Shown: positions 22,544 through 37,100, counted from the first letter of the stretch. The stretch: DNA of 64,000 nt from Homalodisca vitripennis (GCF_021130785.1 NC_060208.1:54602501-54666500); one strand, 5' to 3'. The notes: generated by a model from the letters alone, not told the origin. Made by a program: numbers and translations.

Positions 22544-24289
22544 TGCACAGAAAATCATACATAATATTAATCATATACAATTTGCATTTATTTTTCGTAC
22601 ACTCCATATCTGACGATCTATTTTTATTAACATTTTCCAACAAACTTGACATATTCATCGAAACCATTGACTCAATTTCTTTAATACTGACATTCTCACT
22701 TTAATGTTCGATTCCTCTATTAAAAACCATATAAAGGAGACTTTCTCTGTTTCTCACTGAAATGGATAAGGCGATGTAGAAGCTAGAAGCTAGCCAATTC
22801 CCCCAATGTCCCAGAACATATTTGGTACTGAGCTTCTTTACCACTGGAATAGTTATTCCAGGATTATTCAATTCATCGTACATTTTCTACTTTGTCTTGG
22901 TAACAAAACTACAGAAAAGCTATAACTAAATGTTTAGTCACTAAATTACAATTAGTTTCAGTATAGTTACATGATAATGTATAAATTTAAGATAAAAAAA
23001 CAAATTTCAAATAATTTTTGGAACTACTTAAAAAGCTTTTCCACTTAAAAGACAACATTGGTTTAATGGCAACAACACAAAACATAGATCATTATAATTA
23101 CGTTATTATCGAGAAAAGTTTTCACTGCAATATTGACTCGCTGTAGAGTTATTTGTTAGTGAGTTTCTCATAATTAGCCTGATGGGAAGTAATAGCAAAC
23201 TCAATGTTCTCTCTATAGCCCTCATAGAACTAACATATAAAGACCAAATATTATTTTCGTTGACAAAATGCCTACGGGATTCTAAATTTTAATAAAACTA
23301 TTTTATACTACATAAGCTTTTCATAAAACGTTGTTAAATATATAAACATTGTTAAATATATAAACACAAAAGACAAATCAACCACCTAAAATAGTAGTTC
23401 TACACCCAGAAACATTTAATTTAGTCCATAATGTAAGCTTCCAAATATTCCTATAAAGAGGACGATTTTGATAATAGTTTTAAGATTGTGCAAACGGTTT
23501 CAAAGATTGGACAATATGATTTATGTTAAATTCACATCCTTTTAAGGTTTTAATTTCCCTAAATACATAATAAAGTTAGAAACAGTTTTGTTCGTGTAAT
23601 TATATATAAGACAAGTAGACAATTTAGGTAATTTTATAATGGCATAAGTCTAAAAAACAGCTGACGATAAATATGAGAAATTTTTCTGTATGTGAATACG
23701 ATATTACATCTTAGTCAAAAAATATAGTTCCTTCTATCTTAAATGAATATAAACACTATAAAAAAACTGCCATAATTTCCTATTGGAAATGTCTGAAACT
23801 TCAATATTTTTAAATACAACGAAAGTTTTCATAAAACGTTATGAATTCGATGTAAAAAATATTTTCCAATCCAAACATCTATTGCAGTGTTCTAACAGTG
23901 TTCTATGAGTATATTCAGCAATAGGAATTTTTAATATAATTTTAATATTCAAAGATATATTAAAACATTGGAAAGAATGTACATATTTTAAAGTCATTTA
24001 CGAGTATTTCTATTATGGGTTACTAGGGCACAAATATTTCTTCACTATTATTTGTATGATGTCGGGAAAAAGCTATCAAGTATGCCCGAATGAAATATTA
24101 AAATACTCCATTGAGTGTCACCGAAATCATGTATTATATGTAGATAAGCTTATTCACCAAGGTAACGCGTCGCTGTCTACATGTTTTACTGAGATCTCTG
24201 AAACTGCAAAATTAAATTTAAATTAAAAACACTGATTTATTTGCTATTTATGATATTAGACCTACATATATTTTTTTGAATATAAAACA

Positions 24290-24292
<3 letters not shown>
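22542..24292. other. unassigned AT-rich sequence
   Basis: No gene recognised. A 16-bp direct doublet ('cattgttaaatatataaaca' type) lies at about 23,328-23,365, and a possible diverged satellite monomer at 23,050-23,165. Confidence 0.4.
23050..23165 (+). repeat. possible diverged monomer of the 176-bp satellite
   Basis: 'aacatagatcatt' followed by 'taatta/taatga', 'attatcga', a spaced 'ttgac' and 'ctagtaa/ttagtga' occur in the same order as in the array at 24,545. Identity is low outside the first ~40 bases. Confidence 0.4.

Positions 24293-24360
<68 letters not shown>
24293..24360. repeat. (GT)n microsatellite
   Basis: Uninterrupted run of about 34 GT dinucleotides. Confidence 0.98.
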
Positions 24361-24361
<1 letters not shown>

Positions 24362-24544
24362 AAATTTTAGTAGCCTAGTGTAGTTTTTTTATATTCTAAG
24401 CATTTTAAAATAACCATAATCGATACAATAGAAAATGTATCTACTAATAGAACAATATTTTTATAATGTAAAATTATTAGTGTCAAAAATGACGAAAAAG
24501 TTGTAGTATCTAAAAAACAATAAAATCAAATATTGCTATACAAT

Positions 24545-25600
24545 ACATGACGTTGTCAGTGGTTGTTGTGCACTTGCCGCCAATATCTAACATAGATCAT
24601 TGTAATGACGCCATTATCGATATATTGGTGCCACGTTGACTACGATGTCGCTACATGGCTAGTAAATGCCCTGTTCTGTTTTTTGTTGTATCTAGTTTAA
24701 AGCTCATATTTTTGTATGAGACATGACGTTGTCAGTGGTTTTTGTACACTCGCCGCCAATATCTAACATAGATCATTGTAATGACGCCATTAGCGAGATA
24801 TTGGTGCCACGTTGACTACGATGTCGCTACATGGCTAGTAAATGCCCTGTTCTGTTTTTTGTTGTATCTAGTTTAAAGCTCATATTTTTGTATGAGACAT
24901 GACGTTGTCAGTGGTTGTTGTACACTCGCCGCCAATATCTAACATAGATCATTGTAATGACGCCATTAGCGAGATATTGGTGCCACGTTGACTACGATGT
25001 CGCTACATGGCTAGTAAATGCCCTGTTCGGTTTTTTGTTGTATCTAGTTTAAAGCTCATATTTTTGTATGAGACATGACGTTGTCAGTGGTTGTTGTACA
25101 CTCGCCGCCAATATCTAACATAGATCATTGTAATGACGCCATTATCGATATATTGGTGCCACGTTGACTACGATGTCGCTACATGGCTAGTAAATGCCCT
25201 GTTCTGTTTTTTGTTGTATCTAGTTTAAAGCTCATATTTTTGTATGAGACATGACGTTGTCAGTGGTTGTTGTGCACTCGCCGCCAAAATCTAACATAGA
25301 TCATTGTAATGAAGCCATTATCGATATATTGGTGCCACGTTGACTACGATGTCGCTACATGGCTAGTAAATGCCCTGTTCTGTTTTTTGTTGTATCTAGT
25401 TTAAAGCTAATATTTTTGTATGAGACATGACGTTGTCAGTGGTTGTTGTACACTCGCCGCCAAAATCTAACATAGATCATTGTAATGAAGCCATTAGCGA
25501 GATATTGGTGCCAAGACGGTTACGATGCCGCTACATGGTTAGTAAATTGTACGCTGTTCTGTTCTTCGTTGTATCTAGTTTGTAGCAAATATTGTATACA
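24545..25600 (+). repeat. 176-bp satellite array, about six units
   Basis: Units beginning 'acatgacgttgtcagtgg' start at 24,545, 24,721, 24,897, 25,073, 25,249 and 25,425, an exact 176-bp period. The first five are nearly identical, differing at a few positions such as 'attatcgatat' versus 'attagcgagat'. The sixth becomes degenerate after about 25,510 and ends near 25,600. No coding frame runs through it. It is too long and without spacers to be a CRISPR array. Confidence 0.97.
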
Positions 25601-25978
25601 ACTTAGATTTTTTGCTGTAGCGTACAATATAACTGTTAAGATAATATCATAGACAAGGCACAATCTTGTTGGGTCAAAGTCTATGCCAGTATTATATTGT
25701 ATAATAATATTCTCCATTGTACTCAAGTAGTACCAATACTGTCCTTAGAATAACATTTACATTTATAGTGCTTTTTAATAATTAGTAATTAGCTATAGGT
25801 TTCATATCCTTACTAGTTTCTCTTAAACATTTTATTTTGATTGTTATTTTATACGTTTTTATTATAAATTTATTAGATATAAACTAATCAAAATATAAAT
25901 AAATTACTTCCCTTTCAGGTCTAAAAATATATCTTATAGTTGACCATGAAGGTATTATAGTTTGGAGTATATATAGGC

Positions 25979-25983
<5 letters not shown>
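25601..25983. other. unassigned AT-rich sequence
   Basis: Nothing recognised. Confidence 0.4.
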
Positions 25984-26022
<39 letters not shown>

Positions 26023-26038
26023 TTATTTATTTATTTAT
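25984..26038. repeat. (TA)n-(TTTA)n microsatellite
   Basis: About 17 TA dinucleotides grading into TTTA tetramers. Confidence 0.95.
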
Positions 26039-28683
26039 ACATATCTATGTACATATAAAATATATACAAGCTGGGACACATCTCAAATATTCGTAAACAG
26101 GGATTGTTTAAAAACATGTAGTAGCCGATAACTTTTAGGTTTTGCTAATATTTTCTGCAATAACATAAGGAATTTTTATTGAGGTACAGTTAGATAATTA
26201 TATATAAGATACCTCAAATTAGACCATCTTGAAAGGATAATTATCTAAGAAATATATTAGTAAGAAAATTGAGGGCCCTAAACGCTTCACCGTCATACAA
26301 TAAGCTCTCGAAACCCCAAGTTTTTTATCATTGATTAGGCATACTTAATAGAGGTTATATAGATTCTCATGGTATAAATAAAATCAGTGACACCCTTTTC
26401 GGTATTAATGAGTTTTTATTCTTGTTGATTAGACTACACGCTGGTGACGAATTATGAATTTCTTAAACAAGTTGCTGTATAGTCTTTTAGGTGCTCCGTA
26501 ATAAAACTGTATTGAATTTAGAGTTGAGAGTTTATCTAATAGTTTTCACAGAAAAATGAGGCTGTTAAAAAAGGTCCCACCTTGAAATTTTGGGTTATTT
26601 TATAATGCTCAATTGGAAGCTAAACCTGGTACAGTGAGACAAAGTGGTTGGACAGACGATAATTCCTCTATTATCCTTCCCGAAATCTTGCTGTCCAGTT
26701 CCAATGATTACCAAAGAATGTAATTTCCTGGCATAATCCAGTTAAACGTGAGTATTTGTGCTAATAAAAACTTTCTGCAGTAATAATCAATCGTTCATCT
26801 CTGGGTTATATATACTTTGTAACAAGCTAACGTTTCTTGAGGATGGTGTTGGAGGCTACGACGTCTGGGTGTTGAAAAACAACGAATGTCTTGAATTAAT
26901 CCATAATAAAGTTTCTTGGATCAACGACTAAAATCGCGTTATCGTAACAAAATAATAATTTTTCATTTGTCTATAATAGTATCACGAGTATCTTCTTATA
27001 TTTTACGCGTTGTAGAGTTCTAGTATCATGTTTTCCTCTCTATATATACCTAGTTTCGCGCCCTCTCGCACTCATTGTCCATACATTCTGGGTTCACCTG
27101 ATCAAGGTGTATGACGCTATTGAATTTAATAACACAAAACGTGTAACAAAACTAAACACCACAGAGTTTACATTGAATCTGCTTTGATCAGAGAATTTAT
27201 TTATAAGTTCCGCCCACCACGCCCACTCCGCACTGTACCCACTGTTTTTTACCTTTTAAACCTTTCTACAAATATTTCAAAAGCAAAATTAATCAAATCG
27301 GTTCAGCTGTTCTCGAGTTTTAGTGAGCATAACAATCGTCATTTCATTGTTATATATTAAATATTTGATTCAGTGTTTAAGATTTTTCAAACATTTATGT
27401 GGGTACCCAAGTTTTGTTATTTTTGTGATCCCATTCATAAATATATTTCAATAAGTTTGATTCACTGATTTTAAGAAGTTATAATAGAACAAAAACAAAT
27501 ATATACAATAGCCCATAACGCCACATAAAGGAACAGGGATCACCTGCTAATTGACTATAAAAGATTTATGTGGTACGAAGGTTTAAATAAAATAATTATT
27601 CAGGGTTATAGTTAAGGTCGAGCACAATGCAAAAAATCAGTAACCACCATATTTAAAATCATTAAGTTTTTATAACATTAAAAATCAAAAGTATTTCTTT
27701 GGTTTAAAAGTTGAAATGAATCAATTAATAACAACTATAGTCATGGTTAGCGACAGTTATAAAAATATCCACAAATGTCAACGTGTGGTTTTAATTTTGA
27801 GATGTTCGAGATGTGTATATTTTCATGATTATGAAGTAGGAAGGGGATTTTGTTGACGACACGATCTCTATTCTAAGGCGTCGTAGTTTGTAAACATGTC
27901 CACCCACTGACACACATTCCCCCTGTCGTTCCTAGAATCACAAGTAAAGCCCCAAGAATCATCTTCAACACTTCCCGCCCTTATTTACCGTCTCCAATGC
28001 GAATCTTTTCTTAATACACCCTCATTGGGTTCTAGGAATATATTCATTGTTGTAGATAATAAAATGCATGTAAGTGTAGAATTCATATGGTACATCAACA
28101 AAACATAAATTTAATTGGTTTAACTCATTTAAATTCAACACGACTAAATTCTCCGCAATGTGTCTGTGCAAGACGTGAAGCTGATTTTATCGGGCTTGAC
28201 GACGTGATCAATCAAACCTCATAACTTATTACAACTTTCTTTTACTCACTTCAAAACATTGAATTATTTCTTAATATAAGCATCTCGCTATTAAGACTCT
28301 AAACTATTTCATTGTGTGGGGATATCCAGTAAATTGAGTATGTCTTGGTAGGAGGTTTAAGAGCAGTTTTAAGAATTAGCTATCCATTATATTGTCTATT
28401 CCCACTTACGATTCTTCTTGTATTCTTCGTTGCATACTCTTTGATATCACAGTCAAGTTCCATCGTCTTGGTTAAGAGGGTGAACCAGTAGGCTTGGAAT
28501 TTCAACGGAAGGAACATTTGCTACAGCTGGCAAGATGGTCCTTGACAACTCATGTGTGTAATGTAATGAAGGATCTATTTGATTTTATTGATCGATTATA
28601 AAATTCAGAAGAACGTATTTTGGCAGGGCAGTACTTAAAAAACACAGTATATATCTTTTATATAATAGCTAGTTGCTAATGTC
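26039..28683. other. unassigned AT-rich sequence with possible dispersed-element text
   Basis: No gene recognised. Near 27,280-27,360, 'atcggttcagctgttctcga' followed by 'gttttagtgagc' resembles the 3' region of insect non-autonomous elements, but no full element can be delimited. Confidence 0.35.
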
Positions 28684-28726
28684 TGTGTGTGTGTGTGTGT
28701 GTGTTTGTTTTTTTTTTTTTTTTTTT
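28684..28726. repeat. (GT)n followed by poly(T)
   Basis: About ten GT units then about 19 T residues. Confidence 0.9.
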
Positions 28727-29130
28727 AATGAAGTCCGTGCTTAAAATTTACCGCCTTGATGATTTTTATCGAATTCCGATATTATTTTTTCACCATGTGT
28801 ATTTAATGGTAACAACGTCCATTAGAGATGGAATGTTGTACTAAGGTTACAAAAAAATCACACTTTGGAGACTCGCGTCTTAATTTATATTCTACTCGTA
28901 ATCCTGCATATTTGGTTACCAAGAACCGACCACTGGGACATTTAATATTTATTTGGCTACAGTAAGTATAATTTCTATCTGGTTGCAATGGACTATGATG
29001 TTGAGACGATGGAAAGTTGAAATAATTTTATTAATGTTAATAAAAGAAGCAAATATAATATGCTCTTAGATGCATATAACACCATATCAGATGTTGGAAT
29101 GTTTAAATAGGCGATTAATCTATATTCAAG
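28727..29130. other. unassigned sequence
   Basis: Nothing supported; a 61-codon minus frame at 28,803-28,988 has no recognisable motif. Confidence 0.35.
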
Positions 29131-29270
29131 TCAGATATAAGACATTAGCCGTCAGAGCCGCTTGCCAAAAGAATTCTTTGCCAGCAACTAAGAGTACTAT
29201 TACTGTTGCTGAGCCAGACACTTTTGGAAACCACCCCAAGTCATTGGCTAGGCTAGGCCTTTCAACGTAA
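29131..29270 (+). CDS. possible terminal coding exon, unknown product
   Basis: After the AG of 'tatattcaag' the frame reads about 45 codons to TAA at 29,268-29,270. The peptide is evenly mixed (Thr-Leu-Ala-Val-Arg-Ala-Ala-Cys-Gln-Lys, then Thr-Val-Ala-Glu-Pro-Asp-Thr-Phe-Gly-Asn) in a locally GC-richer stretch. The preceding pyrimidine tract is weak. No family recognised. Confidence 0.28.
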
Positions 29271-32200
29271 CTCACTAGTGAATAGTAATGCTTGGCCAAG
29301 ATACTTCATAGTTTTTATCAAATAATAATTGAGTGTACTTATAGATTATTCCGATAATAAGCAGTAATAATCTTCACATAAACTTACTTGGTACTTTAGC
29401 TCTCCAAGAAGAAGTTTAGTTACATATTTGAAGGGACCTTTTGTTGAAGCTGATTGTATATTGAGTGTCTCCTACTGGATATACAGATATATGTATATAT
29501 ATGTACTGGATATTGTGAGGATTATGCTAACAGCATACTACAAGTGGGATCGTCTTGTCAATCTATTGATATAGAATGGTTTCAAGCTCTTTTTGGAAAC
29601 ATTTTCAATTAAACAAAAAAATACATTGTTTAGTATCGTGGCATATATAAAGCATATATATGGCATACATCCTCAACTATGTGGTAATCATAGACTATAA
29701 GTGTAGAAATCCACTACAAGTACAAATGGCAATGAAACGTCCTTGGCATCTGAACTGCTCCGAGGAAATCTAGTATTGTAATGCCCGCAGTCCACAGTGC
29801 AGAAGTGGAAGAATATCCTTAGGTCAATTCTCATATCCCAACTATTTGGTAACCACTGAAGTACTATAGAAAACATATAGCACCCAATTACAAATTTAAA
29901 TCATGAATACCACAAAAATAAGCAATTGTATAAAAAAACTCTTAAAATGTTAATGAAACGGTCCAAGAGAATTTATACTTGGTACATTTATTCCTCATGG
30001 CCTCATTGATTTTGGGGTCAAAAGGCCAAAGGGCAGCAGAGAAATTGTTTGCATTGGTCTTATGGATAACCATGATGGTAACGTGTAAACTCAGAATAAG
30101 CAATTTTTAAACAAACCGATTATACTGAGAAAGTTAATCGTAAACCGTTTTCCTTGCATTACCTACATACACGACCAATTTACGTTGTTAGATTGTTAGG
30201 TTAATAAAATATGCAACATTTTAAGTTTATGACGTTCTGATGGGTTCTATTCTGCTGTAATATAGATTTATTACTTGAATACTCAATGTATAATATAGTT
30301 ATTTAACTCCATAAAAATTGATCTCCATACAATTTCGATCACCATTCTGAAACAGACAATCGCACCGGAACGTAATATGTGCCAAAAACTCCAAAACAAA
30401 GATCTTGACAGTAATCTTTTGGTGATATGTTTTATTTAAAACTTCAGAGACTCATATTTATAAAAACTTTTTGGGGTCTATTTAGAAATGAAACTATTTG
30501 AATCAAAGACTTTCTGTTTGTTTTCAAGATATAGTGGATAAGTGGTCTAAGACGTCCTATAAAATAAACATGGAACATATTCAAATCTAATTTGTATTTT
30601 TGCATTCTTCGTTTTACTTCGCCGGAATCCCTAATGAATTCAAAACTAGCTACTATTAAAATTAAACATTTAAGAAGGTGATGTAAAAACTTGATATTAA
30701 GGAAAACTTCAGCATGACAAAAGAACAAGTTATTGCGCCGCCTCAAGCTATCAGTATGGGTAGGGGGTGGGTGGGAGGGTACGTTATTATGTTGCCAATA
30801 ACCTGGGGCACAACAAAACTGACAATAACCTGAGTCACGTGATATTTTTTTAAATAAGAATATCTCTGCAATTTGATAATAGTAAATAATGTTTCTAAAG
30901 GAATGTTTACAACTACAAATTATTGTGAAACCTACATATAGTATATTATAATTGTACTTATATTAAGTATTAAAAGTTACATGTTATAATCATTATCCTT
31001 AGTATTTACCATAAACAACAACTCTAAAAAAACAACTTTTGAAATTGAAGAATTAAGAATAATGGCGCATACTAGAGGTCTTTAGTGTTACCTTATCCAT
31101 TGTGATGACTAATTAAAGTTGGGATAAGGGGGAAAAATTCTTTCAAAAAATACCCTAAGTTTTGCGCTAAATTTCTCTTCACTGCACTTAAACATATACT
31201 CCATCATTGGCTACACCAATCCTGATGAAACGAACTATTTAGTTATATGGTTAAAACAAGTACTGAGTCCAAATGAAATAAATTGAAATAAGGCCATTTA
31301 TTTAATACCACTCACTTTCAAGAAACTCAATCAAATTAAATAATATTTAAATACTAACTGTTAATGTAAGTACTTGGTGTACTAACTGTAAGAAGGTGAA
31401 AATATTTTAGTATTAACAGCTTCAACTTGGACAGACGCAGTTTCCGTGTCCTTGGACAGACAAGTGAGTATTTGGATCGATTCAACCACTTAAACGGTTA
31501 CATCGATATTAGCTCAACGCATTACCTGATTTTTACTTAACTACTTATACGTAAATAATTCTATTATTAAATCACTACAGTAAATCAAACTATAGTGCAT
31601 GCATAGAACGTTTCAAATAAAAAGAAAAAAATCCATCCAAAACTTTATATGTTCAATTTAATAATACTATTGTATTTTCTAAATATATTTAAAATTGTTT
31701 TCAACTTTTATCACAAGAGAATACAAAACGTCTCCCTCTAGGTCGTACGTAACGTGAATGCCTTAGCACGGGAGTGTAAATTGGCTAGCCAATTATGGAA
31801 CTCCTTTTACCAGGTAATCATTTCCTTTGCCACAGCCACACCCGATTTGTAGTCACACCTAATTTTGCTTCGTTGTAACAGTTCTATATGTATATGCGTT
31901 CTTTTGAAATAAAGAAATTTTGACTGAATTTATTTCATCTTTATAACAAAGAAGCGCCTTCGATTTTGATGAGGCCGTTTATATGCTGCATGCTCATAGC
32001 GTTGGAAACTCAGCAGGCGTCCATTCAAATCAAGTAATTGAGTTCCATTGATTAAACTTGAGCACATTTGTTTATATTTAAAATATTATATTAAGTTTTA
32101 TCAAGAATAGTGTAAGGTTTTGAATATGCAGATATAAATATTATATTATTGATAAATAATACAGTGTTATTGAAGGAAAAACGCATTACCAATAAAGTAT

Positions 32201-34040
32201 TGAAAACCACTGGTTGGTAATAATACAGGTATTATAACTTTAATAATATTATTACATAGTAATAGCATTTTAGAGAAATCTTGTTGCGTTTCTTCAAACG
32301 TGTTTACTAAGAAGTTCCTTATGTATAGAAGATCAACCATTCAAAAGAACGTGTTATACTCTCTGCTATGTATAACCTGAGAATGGGCCTCATCGAGTAC
32401 ATACGAGCTTCTTTGTAAGGTATAAGTTCACTAATTTTTATTAACGTGTTATTTTTTACTTGATTTATATTCTGCTTCAAATTTATTTTCACACGTTTAC
32501 CATAGCTTTTTTGACAGTAAACAAAAATTATAATTGTTTTAACTTAAGTTTCTAGATAACGCATTTTTGTATTAAATTAAACAAACTATGTAATTGAATA
32601 ATTTCTTAATCTTCTTGCTTCTTCCTTCTTCTTGCTACACGTATGGTTGAGAAATTTGGAGTTACTAAACCATCTACGTTGCCTTTAGACCAATTCAATT
32701 GGTATTTAATTTATTAGCAGTGCGAAAATGAGCTTTTAAAATCTAAAAATGTTAGACAAAGCAGGGCAATTTACATACTTACTCAAAATAATTATTTAAA
32801 ATAGTGAGATTGATCACTTTTTTCGCAATGTATTAAACATTTCCGATGATTTGGGAAGAGTTTTATAGTGCAAATTCAGCATGGATTGCTTTTTGGGTAG
32901 CCTCTATGGAACATTAGGAAAGACAGTTAGGTCAAAGATAATATGTGACTGAACCTGTCTTTGTCCACAAAATACCTTAGCAGCTTTTTGAGCAAGTATA
33001 TCCAAAATTAAAATACTTCTTTTGGTATTTTAGGTAAACTTGTTTTCAGACCTATTTATTCTTAAACAGTTTGTCATCCTAAAAGAATATCAACTGATAT
33101 AAGATCGTCAATACAACACACTGCTATAATAAACTCAAATACAACGGGCAGGTAAAGGAAGGCAACTTTTTCCTCCCTATGCTACACATGCATTGAATTT
33201 ATTTCAGTACCATAAAAAACTATAGAAATTAGAGCAATGCATTTTTTCATTGTAATTTATATATTTTTATACCATGTTAATATATTTTAAAACCAATACA
33301 AGCAATCAATTTTATAAAACAACTAAATATTTGCAAAGCAGCTTTATACTCCATTTTTAAAATTGAAGGACATAGCCTACTTAGTGAAATCAATTATAAT
33401 TTAATGTGATGGAGCCCTATGATATTTTCAAAAACAAGTAGACATATACACTCGGTAAAGAAAATATATGCATACATAAGCTGGAAAATACTTCCTTTTG
33501 GGTCAAAAAGCATATACTTTCATCGCTTATGTTCTCCTTCCGGTATAAGGGTAAGAGTGTGCCATCCTTTGTGTTCCTTAAGCTGCAGCAACAAATGTCA
33601 TACACAGTTTCAAGGGAGCCAACCAGTTTTAAGTACCGTATGCTATATTCATTAATATGGGTTTTATAACAGCATTTAAATAGTATTTCCAGAGCATTAG
33701 ATGTTTTTAATTTATCACTGATCCAATGTGTAATAAAAATTAGATAGTAACTTCCTCTTTGCAATATGCATTACAGTAATGATCAAGCACTGTATAGTTA
33801 TTTAAAATAATCAAAAATTTAAATGTAAATACATGTTTTTGCCTCTTTGGTGAACTTGAGATGAAAGTACCAACAGCTGTTTGTGTCAGTTATCACATTT
33901 ACATTTCGTAAATTTTATAATTATTTTCCCGAATTCACAAAAATATAAATTTTCGCATTATTCAAACTTTTCTTTACTTTCTACTATCAAAATATTGATG
34001 TATAATACCTAGAAACCTGTCCTAATTCATAACGAAGCCG
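29271..34040. other. unassigned AT-rich sequence
   Basis: No gene supported. Frames at 30,444-30,746 and 33,417-33,764 (minus) are about 100-115 codons but Leu/Ile/Tyr-rich with no motif. 'gataaccatgatggtaacg' at 30,065-30,083 is a lone R4 module. A half-palindrome related to 15,500-15,541 lies at 32,725-32,742. Confidence 0.4.
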
Positions 34041-34135
34041 ACAGTGAAACCCGTATCAAAATCCGTAGAGTCGTTTGGAATATATCGATGTGCAAACAGA
34101 CAAACACAAAGACAGACACACTTTATATTATGTAT
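34041..34135 (+). mobile_element. 3' end of a SINE-like/non-autonomous element
   Basis: The run 'gaaacccgtatcaaaatccg', 'agtcgtttggaatatatcga', 'gcaaacagacaaacacaaag' and 'cagacacactttatattatg' is the typical 3' end of insect non-autonomous LINE-mobilised elements. The 5' part cannot be traced, so this is a fragment. Confidence 0.5.
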
Positions 34136-37100
34136 TGACTCTTTATGTAAAACATGAAAATCACCTTTTTTAATGTTGTGAATCTTTTTATCAACAGCTG
34201 GGAACACATTAAACTACAAAAGTAGCATTGTCAGCTACATTACACACTATTACAAAAAAGAATTTCAACCTGTGATAGTGTAACGTGTTAAAAATAATCT
34301 GTGCCTATCTGTACAAAAATATTTTGTCGGTATTCCTCGTTTTCTTATTAGTTAATTGATCACTGTATGTTGATTGATAACTTGCTGTAGCCATCATTAT
34401 AACTCACTCTTCTTCCTGTCCTTTCAGCTGTTACCGTGAAGTGCAATAAAAACGTAAACATAAGCACTTGCATGCAGTTTTAAATGTGTTGATAAGTTTA
34501 TGCACTCAGCCATAGAACATTTTAGAAAATTTGAGTTTTACTACAGCTCAATCCAGTTTGTTTCAAAGATATTCGATCAACTGCTTCTATAATTATGAAG
34601 TACAACCTCCCAAACGTAAAAATTGAATTTTGAATTGTATTGACATTGAATTTTGTCGATCCTAAAAAATGTTAACAATATTTTCGAACACTAAAAAACT
34701 TTTAGGAGCAACTTAATTACAATTTTATGCAATTACAAAGTATTTATGCTAGAAAACCAATGAACTATCAATCTTTTACAGATGAAACAATCATATCCTA
34801 GGAGTTTTCTATTAAAGTGATGGAAAATGGGAGCTTTGTTAAAAGCTATATAGCCAAATAGAAATAATATTTCTGCTTTCACAGTTGACAAATCCTATGT
34901 TGGAAGGTAAAGTTTTTTTTTGCAATTAGGCTTTATTTTTGGAACAAGATTTCACTTTACTACTTCACACTAAATTCATATGTCTAAATATTAAATGAAC
35001 CCTGATTCTGATACGAGATCACACTAGTGAAACGCCAAAGTCCACATCGATGACCCTCCGCATCTATAATACAACAGTGCATGGCTTGTCTCTAACTGGA
35101 AGAAAGTATACTTACTACTAAAAAGTGGCAGACAAGGCGCCAGGCATTGTTCACGTTCAAACAGGTAAAATCCTGCCAGGACTGGAGAGAGCTCTATTGT
35201 TCTCTGGACTGCTACTTAATTAATGCACTGCTTATCACTGTCTGATTCTCTTCTTTCCACCTCATTGTTTTCATTTATGTATAAGTAAATAATAGACGTG
35301 TAATTTGTCAAGGATAGTTGTATTTTATTAGTTGCATTATAAGGATGGGTGAAACTGAATTCAGTGTTAAATATAGTATATTGTTACAAAATATAAATCC
35401 CTCCAAATTGAGGTTTCAGTTGAAAGGAATGCGCATAAACTGGTTTAGAGTAAATTAGATTAGAACGTTTATTTCAGTCAGAATATTTTATAGAAACTAA
35501 TTCAATCCAACCTGTAGTTAGATTAATTCATCTACATCCAAAAGCATATGGTTGTCGATCACTATAAAAATTTCTATTTTGATTACTTCATCCTTATAGA
35601 AATGCAATGTTTATAGATTATAATAGCAACTTGTAGTTATTTAATTTCATCCAGAGTATAAATGTTTACAACTACAACTAGTAGTTATATGATTTCGTGC
35701 AAATCACTAATCAACTACTACAACTTCTAGTTATATATAGCCACTTATGCAAGTGGGTAAAATATTAGCTATGGCCCAGAGCGCTTGTTTCTGGTAGTTT
35801 GTAACTTTCACAAGGAAAACTTTTCATCGTTAATCAAAACTTCAGCACCTCTTCCACAGACTGTTCAGTGTAAATCAAACTGCAACAATCGTGTTCGGGT
35901 GAGACTTTTGCTATAACATATTCTGTTAGAGGGATGTTAGTATACTTTTCATTAATAGACATGGTACAAAATTGTATATTTCTTATGTTATAAATATATA
36001 AGAATTATTTGTGTAATAAACAGGAAGTTTAAAAGGTATAATCGTGAATCACATAAAAAAACATTAACTTTGGCCTAAGCAATTGACGTTGCGTTAAGTT
36101 TTTCTACAATAGTAAAAATACAAAACGCTACTTGAATAACAATTTTAATATTAAAATTCATTTTTGGAAATATATAAACCTATTTAGTTATAAAACATAT
36201 TTTGATACATTAATTAAATATGTAACTATATACAATACCAATAGTGTTATGTTTTATTTTTGTATGCATTACAGCTACTACTGTAAAAAAAAAAAACTGA
36301 AAATAACAATCTGGATTTGAGGAATCTGTTAAATTTTTAATAATCAAGTATATTTAAAAATGTCTATTGACATTATCGCCGCTGTAACAAATGGGGAGAT
36401 TTTGGCAACCAACACCGGCAGTAAATAGAATAAGGACACCGCATAATGTCTGCTGCAGTCAATAGTCGATATGCGGTCCACTCTAGAGGATTAATAATAC
36501 AAAACACACATTTTTGGAGGTGACAAAATATTAGTTTCTTTTATTAATACTTTATTTTGATTTATTATATCGTTTCGTTATTATTACTTAGGAAAATCAT
36601 TGTTACAAAAATAACTATATTCATACTAAATAAGTGGTACAGAATTCCCCCATTCTGCATGTAGCTACTTACGCCTTGAGTAAACTGTACAGTTGGTAGA
36701 TATAACACAGATTGTTTACATATAAATAAAACATTAAGTTAAAAGAATATTCCATTATATAAAGACAGTTATACCCTGACTTTAAAAAAGTTTGTTTAAT
36801 GACACTATGACATTTTTACATGTTTTATATGTATTTTTCAACTAATTTTAAAGATTTTCTTTCTTTATTAAGTATATCTTAATAAGTATTTTCTGCGCCT
36901 TAACAATATGTTGAACATTTCAGACCTATATTTCATTTAAAAGCTTGTTGTTCAGAGTTACATTTCAATTAAATACGAGTACAAGGACAATGTTGTCTTA
37001 CAACTAATATATAGGCACGCACATTTATATTTGATTAACAATTAAAAAATATAATTATCAAAAGTAATATTACTCTAAAGTACAAACTATTATGCATTTG

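Noticed and set aside
22313..22667. Four overlapping frames of 71-78 codons across the (CA)n tract
   Set aside because: They are translations of a dinucleotide microsatellite (Cys-Val or His-Thr repeats).
24545..25600. CRISPR array
   Set aside because: 176-bp units directly abut without unique spacers, and the context is eukaryotic.
30444..30746. 100-codon minus-strand frame
   Set aside because: No recognisable domain and no splice signals.
33417..33764. 115-codon minus-strand frame
   Set aside because: Hydrophobic, Cys/Tyr-rich reading of AT-rich DNA with no family match.
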